DNA of 9,193 bases from Candidatus Sumerlaeota bacterium (GTDB lineage: Bacteria; Sumerlaeota; Sumerlaeia; MWCT01), in assembly GCA_026398545.1 (NCBI GenBank), contig JAPLSR010000367.1:1-9193 (forward strand), written 5' to 3'. Position 1 is the first letter of the stretch. Every line of letters starts with the position of its first letter. Below the pieces are notes generated by a model, which did no database searches, was not told the DNA's origin, and worked only from the letters and a program-made list of their open reading frames with translations. The position numbers were made by a program, and so were the translations under genes. Positions 1 through 5,132 of the stretch are shown one piece after another.

Positions 1-526
1 CGTCCAGCATCATAACGGACACGGGTTGGTTCATGATGTGGGAACGTGAGAGTTCAAATGGGAGATATTGTTCCAGATATTCACGATCATAAAGTCCGGT
101 AAGGGCATCATTGTGAACCATTTTGATTCGCGAATCTGGCGTACCCTTGATGAGCAGAGCCAGAGAACGTTCCTTTTTGGCGGACTCTATCAATTCAAAC
201 GTGTAGGCTAACAGGTTTGCCAGCTCGGGATAACGCGCAAGTTCAATTTCATGGAGCAGCCCCTTGTCTATCAATTGACGCACTTCCCTCGTCAGCATAT
301 CAATGGGATGTAGAATGACTCGCGTCGTAATGATGCTCAGGATAATATAAATAAAAAGAAATAACATTAACTCCGGAAAGAGAATTGTCAGGTTCCAGCC
401 CAGTTTCTTATCAAGAATATCCACTGCCAGAAAGGTGAGGCACAAGGCGGTAATAATATTGCAAATGGTGACAATCAATAACCGGTATTTGAGGGAATAG
501 AGTTTAGATGGTAGTCTGATTGCCAT
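1..526 (-). CDS. Membrane diguanylate cyclase, HAMP-GGDEF (partial, C-terminus beyond the left edge)
   Basis: I read this gene from the reverse complement: 175 residues from an ATG at 526-524. An in-frame TGA lies two codons upstream, so no longer start is possible; an AGG sits nearby as a weak ribosome binding site. Order of parts: short cytoplasmic start; TM helix about residues 16-36; a loop of only about ten residues; TM helix about 46-72; a HAMP-like linker about 72-113 (HPIDML near the start, PELANLLAYTFELI near the end); then the opening of a GGDEF domain from about 137, with NDALTGLYDREYL and later VSVMMLD. In this family that pattern starts the fold that makes cyclic di-GMP from two GTP at the inner membrane. 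The GGDEF signature itself lies outside the window, so activity cannot be judged. The tiny external loop suggests sensing within the membrane or by HAMP rather than by a large periplasmic domain (inference). Confidence 0.85.
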   Translation of the reverse strand, partial: MAIRLPSKLYSLKYRLLIVTICNIITALCLTFLAVDILDKKLGWNLTILFPELMLFLFIYIILSIITTRVILHPIDMLTREVRQLIDKGLLHEIELARYPELANLLAYTFELIESAKKERSLALLIKGTPDSRIKMVHNDALTGLYDREYLEQYLPFELSRSHIMNQPVSVMMLD

Positions 527-585
527 AACTCAAACCTGTTGAGTGAATTCGAGATTTATGATTGAGGTGTCTCCAATGCGCCCTC

Positions 586-608
586 GTCATATTATACTCA
601 TATATGAC
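586..608. promoter_or_regulatory. Operator-like inverted repeat GTCATAT-N9-ATATGAC over a minus-strand TATAAT
   Basis: GTCATAT at 586-592 is an exact reverse complement of ATATGAC at 602-608, with a 9-base spacer. Read on the minus strand, positions 596-591 spell TATAAT, about 65 bases before the cyclase start. This could be its -10 element, although the matching -35 is poor (TTATCC at 18 bases). The dyad covers this hexamer, as expected for a repressor site. The 10-base palindrome TATCCGGATA follows directly at 610-619. The palindromes are seen; the regulatory role is inference. Confidence 0.35.
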
Positions 609-686
609 ATATCCGGATAATGGTAACAGGTATTTCCATATCCATCAATATGTTAATTTAGAACGAGATTTAAATAACACTTCGCC

Positions 687-713
687 AGATTGTAAAGACT
701 TTTTTTACAATTT
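687..713. promoter_or_regulatory. AT-rich hairpin or operator, ATTGTAAA-N7-TTTACAAT
   Basis: ATTGTAAA at 689-696 pairs exactly with TTTACAAT at 704-711. A G-T and an A-T pair extend the stem outward. T residues fill the loop and follow the right arm. It could be a dyad operator for the hydrolase gene about 85 bases downstream or a GC-poor hairpin in its leader. A terminator is less likely because the stem has almost no GC and no gene ends just before it on either strand. Confidence 0.3.
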
Positions 714-795
714 TTCCTGCCCATCTTTCCCATTGACATTTTCTCACATCATGTTGAGTGATTTCTACCCAGTCCCATTAATTTTGAAAGGGTTT

Positions 796-1533
796 ATGAA
801 TGTGAAACCCATTATTGGAATAAATTCAGGCGTTGTTCAGGATGATGACGATAAAACCCACAGATATTCATTGGGCGGAAGCTATACGAACGCCATTTTG
901 AAGGCGGGTGGCGTGCCTGTTATTCTGCCAGCCAATGATGAACCTGGCGTCATTGAATGCTATCTTGACAGGATTGATGGCATTCTCCTGGTTGGCGGAC
1001 CGGATTTTGACCCCTCGGTTTATGGCGCAAAGGAAAAACTCCCCACTGTTGTGACCCTTTCGCCGCTCCGCCAGGATTTTGACCTCGCCCTGGCACGCTG
1101 TGCCATAAAAAGGGACATACCAATCATGGGCGTCTGCTTTGGCTGCCAGGTTTTGAACGTTGCCTGCAATGGAACCCTCATTCAGGATATCGAGTTCCAG
1201 TTAAAGGGAAATCACCCCCGCCATTATCTCAAAATTCCGCCTTACTACATGCCTCACACTGTGCGTATTCTCACCGACTCCTTGCTATACCAGATTGTCA
1301 AAAAAGAAACCTTTGAGACTAATAGCGCCCATCATCAGTGTATTTTAAAACCGGGGGATGGAATCAGACCAACAGCCTTCAGCGAGGATAATATCATAGA
1401 GTGCATTGAGAGACCGGGGATGCGTTTCTTCCTCGGAGTCCAATGGCATCCTGAGGTTATCCAACACATGCCGGGTCATTCGGCGCTTTTTTGTGCTCTG
1501 GTGTCTGCCTCAGGTTCCGGGGGTTCATCCTGA
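796..1533 (+). CDS. Peptidase C26 / class I glutamine amidotransferase-like hydrolase (gamma-glutamyl hydrolase type)
   Basis: The 245-residue product has the PuuD-like gamma-glutamyl hydrolase layout; family members are usually about 230-260 residues. The start fits the family (KPIIGI), followed by GGPDFDPSVYG (67-77), the nucleophile elbow GVCFGCQVLN with Cys114, NGTLIQDI (125-132), NSAHHQ (176-181), and QWHPE with catalytic His218 and Glu220. Known relatives cut gamma-glutamyl amides such as gamma-glutamyl-GABA; the substrate here cannot be deduced. The residue after the Cys is Phe, where many relatives have Arg (GICRG). The frame is open from 562, but homology begins only here. ATG 796 has AAAGGG just 3 bases upstream; GTG 802 has the same AAAGGG at 9 bases and would give the classic KPIIGI start, so 802 may be the true start. 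The last 19 codons overlap the convergent transporter gene, and the Ser/Gly-rich end is probably a by-product of that overlap. Confidence 0.88.
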   Translation: MNVKPIIGINSGVVQDDDDKTHRYSLGGSYTNAILKAGGVPVILPANDEPGVIECYLDRIDGILLVGGPDFDPSVYGAKEKLPTVVTLSPLRQDFDLALARCAIKRDIPIMGVCFGCQVLNVACNGTLIQDIEFQLKGNHPRHYLKIPPYYMPHTVRILTDSLLYQIVKKETFETNSAHHQCILKPGDGIRPTAFSEDNIIECIERPGMRFFLGVQWHPEVIQHMPGHSALFCALVSASGSGGSS

Positions 1534-2876
1534 ATGCCATAATCTTGTGTGAAGCGCCTGCCGCGGGGGAAAAATCCTATCAACTGAACAATGGAGCGCA
1601 CGGGAAGCGTCAGGAGGGCGATAGCGACATCCCGCGTTTGCTCAGCCTTTGCCTCACGCACCCTGGAAAGAGCCATAAAAGCCGCCAGTGTCAGAAGTAT
1701 CAAAGATAGGAAATAATAGCCAAAGGGCGACAACCATCCATGCGGAATTTTATTCAGAAGATAACCCCAGACGAGGGGTGAGATACCGCCAAGAATACCC
1801 ATGCCGGTGTTGAAAATGGCAAGCGCCATCAGGCTGTTTGTATGAGGCACGGAAATAAACGTCAGACGCCAGGTGGCAATCCAGATGGTCGCCTTTACCA
1901 TACCGTAAAAAATAAACAGGAATACCATGAGCAAAATGACAGGATTCAGGGCGCGTTCTGACAGCAAAACCCAGACGGTGAGGTATACGATAGTTTGAAT
2001 AAGACATATTTTCATTATGGGTCTGCTCCCCCATCGGTCAATCAAGCCGCCGGCAAATACCAGAGACCCTATCATGGATGCAGATGAGGCGGCTCCCAAC
2101 CAGAGTATCATTCTGTCGGCAAGAGCTGCCTCGCGTTTCAGAAAAAGAACCGTGAATGAATCAAAACCGGCATTTGAAAGGGTAAAAATGAAAATAAATA
2201 AAAGGAAACGCCGGTATGAGATGTCTCTCACTGCATTTTTAAGCGATGTAAAGATGGAAGTCCTTGACTTATCACATCCGGAAATCTCCACAGAAGGTAT
2301 CCTGCCCAGAAATAAGAGACTTACCATGCCTGAGGTAAAACTGATGAAATAGATGATGGAAAAACGAAGGGCGGTGGGTTTATTTCCCAGAATAAGACCG
2401 GAGAGGAAAAGTATGATGAGACTCATCACCTGAATGAAGATATTTTCCCAGGCAAAATATCGCCCACGTTGCCCGGACGGTATCAACTCTTTCAACCACG
2501 GAAGCCATGAGGCATTCGCCATCCCTCTCAGAAACGACCATGAGAAGAGGAAAAATACCAGGGTCAGCATCAACCGTTCTGGGGACCAGATACCTTTAAA
2601 AAAAGGAAGAAAAACAAGGCCAAGGATGATCATGGTGCGACTGGTCCAGCCTGTCAGCATGGCGCGTCGGTATCCTAAGCGCGAAATATAGCGTGTGGAT
2701 GGTATTTGTAGAATTGTCAAAAAGGGCATGATGGATGAGACAACGCCCACGGCACGACTATCACCGCCGAGCCACAGGGTGAGAAGCACAATCGGCGAAC
2801 CGAGGATAATCCAGTAACTCAGGGCATTAAAGCTCTGAAAAGAATAAAGAGCGTTCCTCCCCTCAAAATCAGACAT
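1476..2876 (-). CDS. MFS-family transporter (12-TM type)
   Basis: The 466-residue product is strongly hydrophobic, with alternating membrane segments consistent with twelve helices in two halves. Two copies of the MFS loop 2-3 signature are visible: ISRLGYRRAM (64-73) in the N-terminal half and GGLIDRWGSRPIMK (276-289) in the C-terminal half. After the fourth helix comes PSGQRGRYFAWEN (133-145), typical of MFS proteins with a conserved RGR before TM5. A charged cytoplasmic linker lies at about 192-222 and a 55-residue hydrophilic tail after TM12. It should move a small solute across the inner membrane, probably coupled to an ion gradient; the substrate is unknown. The start ATG follows a weak GGGA. 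The gene is convergent with the C26 hydrolase and shares 58 bp with it, so the PPEPEADTRAQKSAE tail lies within the overlap. Linkage to the hydrolase could mean uptake of its substrate, but convergent orientation is weak evidence. Confidence 0.87.
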   Translation of the reverse strand: MSDFEGRNALYSFQSFNALSYWIILGSPIVLLTLWLGGDSRAVGVVSSIMPFLTILQIPSTRYISRLGYRRAMLTGWTSRTMIILGLVFLPFFKGIWSPERLMLTLVFFLFSWSFLRGMANASWLPWLKELIPSGQRGRYFAWENIFIQVMSLIILFLSGLILGNKPTALRFSIIYFISFTSGMVSLLFLGRIPSVEISGCDKSRTSIFTSLKNAVRDISYRRFLLFIFIFTLSNAGFDSFTVLFLKREAALADRMILWLGAASSASMIGSLVFAGGLIDRWGSRPIMKICLIQTIVYLTVWVLLSERALNPVILLMVFLFIFYGMVKATIWIATWRLTFISVPHTNSLMALAIFNTGMGILGGISPLVWGYLLNKIPHGWLSPFGYYFLSLILLTLAAFMALSRVREAKAEQTRDVAIALLTLPVRSIVQLIGFFPRGRRFTQDYGIQDEPPEPEADTRAQKSAE

Positions 2877-3042
2877 CGGATAATTTTCCCACGGTAAAAC
2901 TAAGATTACCTACTGTTCATCAAGTAACAGGGAGTCAAGGTTTTTTATGTTGCAGTGCATATCCTGCGTCTGTAAAAAAATTTTTTAAGATGATGCAACC
3001 TGCGTTTCCAATTTTAACACAATTCTCTCAAGGAGGTAACCC
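2877..3042. other. Divergent intergenic region (MFS transporter / dtd) with A-tract and small dyads
   Basis: No gene is seen. Two small inverted repeats lie near the transporter start, each with an 8-base spacer: GGTAA 2893-2897 with TTACC 2906-2910, and CTGTT 2913-2917 with AACAG 2926-2930. An uninterrupted A7T6 tract at 2974-2986 should be intrinsically bent. CCTGCGT occurs twice on the same strand (2963-2969 and 2999-3005), 36 bases apart, and GTTGCA (2949-2954) is mirrored by TGCAAC (2994-2999). Promoters for both flanking genes must lie here, but I cannot pick convincing -35/-10 pairs. Confidence 0.4.
3030..3036 (+). promoter_or_regulatory. Strong Shine-Dalgarno site for dtd
   Basis: AAGGAGG lies 6 bases before ATG 3043, a near-perfect match to the anti-SD end of 16S rRNA. 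It fixes the dtd start and is the strongest ribosome binding site in the window. Confidence 0.8.
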
Positions 3043-3519
3043 ATGCGGGTTGTTTTGCAGCGAGTGAGGCGGGCGGTGGTGCGAATTGAGGGGGAAATTG
3101 TCGGGGAGATTGGACACGGCTTCCTTGTCCTTGCCGGCATCGCCCATGAGGACACCGAGGAGGACTATCGCCTGATGGCGGAAAAGATTGTGAATCTGCG
3201 TGTCTTTGAGGATGAAGCGGGCAAGATGAACCGCTCTCTCCTTGAGACGGGCGGGGCGCTCCTTGTAGTTTCGCAATTCACCCTGTTTGCCGACTGCCGC
3301 AAGGGACGGCGTCCCAGTTTCATAAACGCCGCTCCGCCGGAAAAGGCATCCGCCGATTTCGACCTTTTTATCGCCATATTAAAGGAAAACGCCATCCGGG
3401 TGGAGACGGGTCGCTTTGGTGCCATGATGGATGTTGAACTTGTCAACTCGGGTCCTGTGACAATCATCATGGATACCCGGGAGATTCGCTCCACCACTCG
3501 GAAGGGGAATACAAAATAA
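3043..3519 (+). CDS. dtd: D-aminoacyl-tRNA deacylase (DTD)
   Basis: The 158-residue protein is full length for bacterial DTD (about 145-155), with a short basic tail. It begins MRVVLQRV, as the family does. It has SQFTL at 77-81 and NSGPVT at 135-140, where Gly137-Pro138 is the cis dipeptide that captures D-amino acids. DTD is a cytoplasmic homodimer that hydrolyses D-aminoacyl-tRNA, and also Gly mischarged on tRNA(Ala), protecting translation from wrong amino acids. It is the first gene of a plus-strand run. Whether it shares a transcript with rfaE2 is unclear, because a 214-base gap with a large inverted repeat follows. With gatCAB downstream, two aminoacyl-tRNA correction systems lie within 5 kb. 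Confidence 0.97.
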   Translation: MRVVLQRVRRAVVRIEGEIVGEIGHGFLVLAGIAHEDTEEDYRLMAEKIVNLRVFEDEAGKMNRSLLETGGALLVVSQFTLFADCRKGRRPSFINAAPPEKASADFDLFIAILKENAIRVETGRFGAMMDVELVNSGPVTIIMDTREIRSTTRKGNTK

Positions 3520-3590
3520 TTCGTGTCAATTCGTGAAGATTCGCAGACTGGATTTTTTTATCCACGAATTTACACGAATCGGCATGAATT
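3519..3590. repeat. Inverted pair of 10-bp-period ATTCGTG iterons (large stem-loop)
   Basis: The left side carries ATTCGTG at 3519 and 3529 and a decayed copy (ATTCGCA) at 3539, spaced exactly 10 bases. The right side carries the complement: CACGAAT at 3563 and 3573 and a decayed CATGAAT at 3583, also 10 apart. Arms 3519-3535 and 3563-3579 pair over 17 bases with one mismatch, around a 27-base loop that includes GGAT-T6-ATCC (3550-3563). The left arm begins on the last base of the dtd stop codon. It may be a dispersed intergenic palindrome, a protein-binding array, or a transcript-end structure for dtd. The geometry is directly seen; the role is unknown. Confidence 0.75.
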
Positions 3591-3621
3591 AGACTCTTGA
3601 TATTTGAGAATTTGCTTGACG

Positions 3622-3638
3622 GGGGTAAATTTCACCCC
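3622..3638. other. Small GC-capped hairpin in the dtd-rfaE2 gap
   Basis: GGGGT (3622-3626) pairs with ACCCC (3634-3638) across a 7-base AT-rich loop. It is preceded by TTGACG (3616-3621), which resembles a -35 element, but no good -10 is found at normal spacing. It could be a leader hairpin or operator for rfaE2; support is thin. Confidence 0.25.
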
Positions 3639-3733
3639 ATGGTTAAAAAGTCTATTTACATTTATAAAAAGCTCCCGTAAACAATTCCTTTTTTTCATTG
3701 ACCCGACTTGGACTAACAGACTATTTGGGCTTG

Positions 3734-4228
3734 ATGGAGAATGTGAGCATAAAAAAAATAAAAGAGAGAAGGGAACTTTTGGAGATTATGGGACGTGAGC
3801 GCGCTCTGGGTCGGTGTATTGTTTTCACCAATGGATGCTTTGACCTGATTCATGTCGGTCACATCAAACTTCTGGAAACGGCGCGCCGCCTCGGTGACTG
3901 CCTGATTGTCGCGCTGAATACTGATGCATCCATCAGGCGCATCAAGGGGGATGAGAGGCCCGTCCTGGATGAAAGTCAGCGCGGACACATCTTGGGCTCC
4001 TTTCAAGCGGTGGATTATGTCACCTTTTTTGACGAAGACACGCCTGAGGCGCTCATCAGCGAAATCAGACCGGATGTCCTTGTAAAGGGGGGCGATTATC
4101 AGATGGATGGTGTGGCAGGTCGCCAGATTGTCTGGGATGCCGGTGGCAAGGTGGTTCTCTGCCCGACGGTCTGTCATCGCTCCACATCCTCTATTTTAAA
4201 TGAGATTCTTCAGCGATTTACTGAATGA
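3734..4228 (+). CDS. rfaE2: D-glycero-beta-D-manno-heptose 1-phosphate adenylyltransferase (stand-alone HldE C-terminal domain)
   Basis: The 164-residue cytoplasmic nucleotidyltransferase has TNGCFDLIHVGH with the ATP-binding HxGH at 40-43, ERPVLDESQR (74-83), VDYVTFFDEDTP (93-104), KGGDY (118-122) and a terminal STSSIL (150-155). This is the RfaE domain II pattern. The enzyme makes ADP-D-glycero-beta-D-manno-heptose from the 1-phosphate and ATP, the precursor of LPS inner-core heptose. In many bacteria this domain is fused behind a sugar kinase (HldE); here the kinase domain is absent, so an hldA-type kinase must be elsewhere. Homology begins near residue 5. The frame is open back to a TTG at 3698, but the upstream peptide is not family-like. 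ATG 3734 is preceded only by a weak TTGGG, so the start is less certain than the function. LPS synthesis implies an outer membrane. Confidence 0.92.
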   Translation: MENVSIKKIKERRELLEIMGRERALGRCIVFTNGCFDLIHVGHIKLLETARRLGDCLIVALNTDASIRRIKGDERPVLDESQRGHILGSFQAVDYVTFFDEDTPEALISEIRPDVLVKGGDYQMDGVAGRQIVWDAGGKVVLCPTVCHRSTSSILNEILQRFTE

Positions 4229-4252
4229 TTTTTTAATGCAGTAAAGATTTTT
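4217..4252 (+). terminator. Weak terminator-like hairpin at the end of rfaE2
   Basis: TTTACTG (4217-4223) is perfectly complementary to CAGTAAA (4239-4245) across a 15-base AT-rich loop, followed by a five-T run (4248-4252). The left arm lies inside the last codons of rfaE2. The stem has only two G-C pairs, so at best it would attenuate readthrough into the next gene. Confidence 0.35.
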
Positions 4253-4276
4253 AACAGAGCGAGGTGAAAAAGTTAG

Positions 4277-4741
4277 ATGTCCAGGATAAGATCCCTGAGG
4301 GAACAAAAGGAAGAAGAGATTGAAATTGGCGACCAGGTGAAACATCCGAAATTCGGCATCGGAACTGTGCTTTACAAGATTGGAACAGGAGAACGGGCAA
4401 AGGCAATTGTCGTTTTCCCGGAGGAGGGGCAGAAAAAACTTCTCCTGAAATATGCCAAGTTGAAAAGAATCAAGGAGGCAAAATCCGCGGAAGAAAAACC
4501 GGAGGGAATCAGCGAGGAGGAAATCATTGCCGCCATCGAAGATAAAGGCGCTCTTGATGCCCGTGGGGGGATGAAGAAATCAAGGCGACGGGCAAAACGG
4601 GAAAAAGGTGCCAAATTGGAGGCGGGAAAAGAGGCTCCAGTTGGAGAAGAGGCTCCTGAGGATGAGGAAGAACTGGAAGATGAAGGTGAACTTGAGGTGG
4701 GTGGGGAAGAATCCGAGGAAGAGGAGGGAAGGGGGGAATGA
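4277..4741 (+). CDS. Small protein with a UvrD/PcrA C-terminal Tudor-like domain and an acidic tail
   Basis: 154 residues in three parts. Residues 17-65 match the Tudor-like domain that ends UvrD/PcrA helicases: GDQVKHPKFGIGTV, a short turn, AIVVFPEEG, then KKLLLKYAKLKRI. Helicases show GDRVxHxxFGxGxV and KKLLLxYAxL in the same order. In those proteins the domain is known to contact RNA polymerase; no helicase motifs are present here. A Lys/Arg-rich patch follows at about 99-113, then a tail (119-154) that is about half Glu/Asp and probably disordered. The start is firm: GAGGTGA lies 9 bases before ATG 4277. The last codon and stop overlap the gatC start (ATGA), so the two are probably translationally coupled. 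A role with RNA polymerase or nucleic acids is inference from the domain alone. A CarD-type interaction domain is a less well-fitting alternative. Confidence 0.75.
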   Translation: MSRIRSLREQKEEEIEIGDQVKHPKFGIGTVLYKIGTGERAKAIVVFPEEGQKKLLLKYAKLKRIKEAKSAEEKPEGISEEEIIAAIEDKGALDARGGMKKSRRRAKREKGAKLEAGKEAPVGEEAPEDEEELEDEGELEVGGEESEEEEGRGE

Positions 4742-5040
4742 GCAAGGAGCGTATCACGTATGATGATGTCAGACATGTTGCCCTCCTCTCACGACTCCGC
4801 CTGACGGATGAGGAAATTACATCCTATGCTCAGGTGCTTAATTCCATCCTCGACTATTTCGCTAAATTAAATGAGTTGGACACAACCAATGTGCCCCCAA
4901 CATCTCATTCCCTCAAAATCCAGAATGTGTTTCGTGAAGATGTGGTGATGCCCTCTCTGCCTGTGGAAGCCGCCCTTGCTAATGCGCCGGACACTCAGGA
5001 TAATTGTTTCCGTGTACCCAAAATCATTCAGGAAATGTGA
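4738..5040 (+). CDS. gatC: Asp-tRNA(Asn)/Glu-tRNA(Gln) amidotransferase subunit C
   Basis: The 100-residue protein is the usual GatC length and matches along its whole length: VRHVALLSRLRLTDEE (12-27), LNSILDYFAKLNELDT (34-49), PPTSH (53-57), FREDVVMPSLPVEAALANAPD (from 65) and the closing FRVPKI. GatC is a small belt that wraps between GatA and GatB and stabilises the heterotrimer, which converts Glu-tRNA(Gln) and/or Asp-tRNA(Asn) to the correct amide. The start overlaps the preceding stop by four bases (ATGA), and GAGGAGGG 9 bases upstream lies within the end of the preceding coding region. Translation is therefore likely coupled to the Tudor-like gene. A 92-base gap separates it from gatA. 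Confidence 0.96.
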   Translation: MSKERITYDDVRHVALLSRLRLTDEEITSYAQVLNSILDYFAKLNELDTTNVPPTSHSLKIQNVFREDVVMPSLPVEAALANAPDTQDNCFRVPKIIQEM

Positions 5041-5090
5041 TTCATCTGAATATTTGATTCAGCCCCGGGAGTTCTGTAATTTTAGCCCGC

Positions 5091-5105
5091 CTCAGGCGAA
5101 CTGAG
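5091..5105 (+). other. Small leader hairpin before gatA
   Basis: CTCAG (5091-5095) and CTGAG (5101-5105) form a 5-bp stem closed by a GCGAA loop. An overlapping 11-base palindrome, CGCCTCAGGCG, lies at 5088-5098, so two mutually exclusive pairings exist. It lies 28 bases before the gatA start in an otherwise featureless 92-base gap. No T-run follows, so it is not an intrinsic terminator. Confidence 0.3.
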
Positions 5106-5132
5106 AATTGTGGGAAGAGGAATTGCATTAAT

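Larger units (their letters stand above)
527..795. other. Divergent intergenic region between the diguanylate cyclase and the C26 hydrolase
   Basis: About 270 bases without a convincing gene. An open frame continues upstream of the C26 gene from 562, but its translation is unlike the family. The region holds three palindromic elements (586-608, 610-619 and 687-713, listed separately), a minus-strand TATAAT at 596-591, and a perfect plus-strand TTGACA at 733-738 that has no good -10 at 16-18 bases. It probably contains control signals for both divergent genes. Confidence 0.6.

Noticed and set aside
733..738. TTGACA as a full sigma-70 promoter for the C26 gene
   Set aside because: No -10-like hexamer is present 16-18 bases downstream (the sequence there is GAGTGA/AGTGAT).
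562..795. N-terminal 78-residue extension of the C26 hydrolase frame
   Set aside because: The translation has no resemblance to the family, lies in AT-rich DNA with palindromes, and the family N-terminus (KPIIGI) begins right after 796/802 with a nearby AAAGGG.
3519..3590. CRISPR array
   Set aside because: The units are 7 bases at a 10-base period with no spacers, and the two halves are inverted rather than direct repeats.
3604..3798. 64-residue plus-strand frame in the dtd-rfaE2 gap
   Set aside because: It overlaps the start of rfaE2 out of frame, has no family signal and no ribosome binding site.
3713..4177. 154-residue minus-strand open frame across rfaE2
   Set aside because: It is antisense to a well-conserved nucleotidyltransferase and has no motifs of its own.
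4372..4776. 134-residue serine-rich minus-strand open frame
   Set aside because: Its serine/proline runs are simply the antisense of the Glu-rich tail codons; there is no ribosome binding site and no family pattern.
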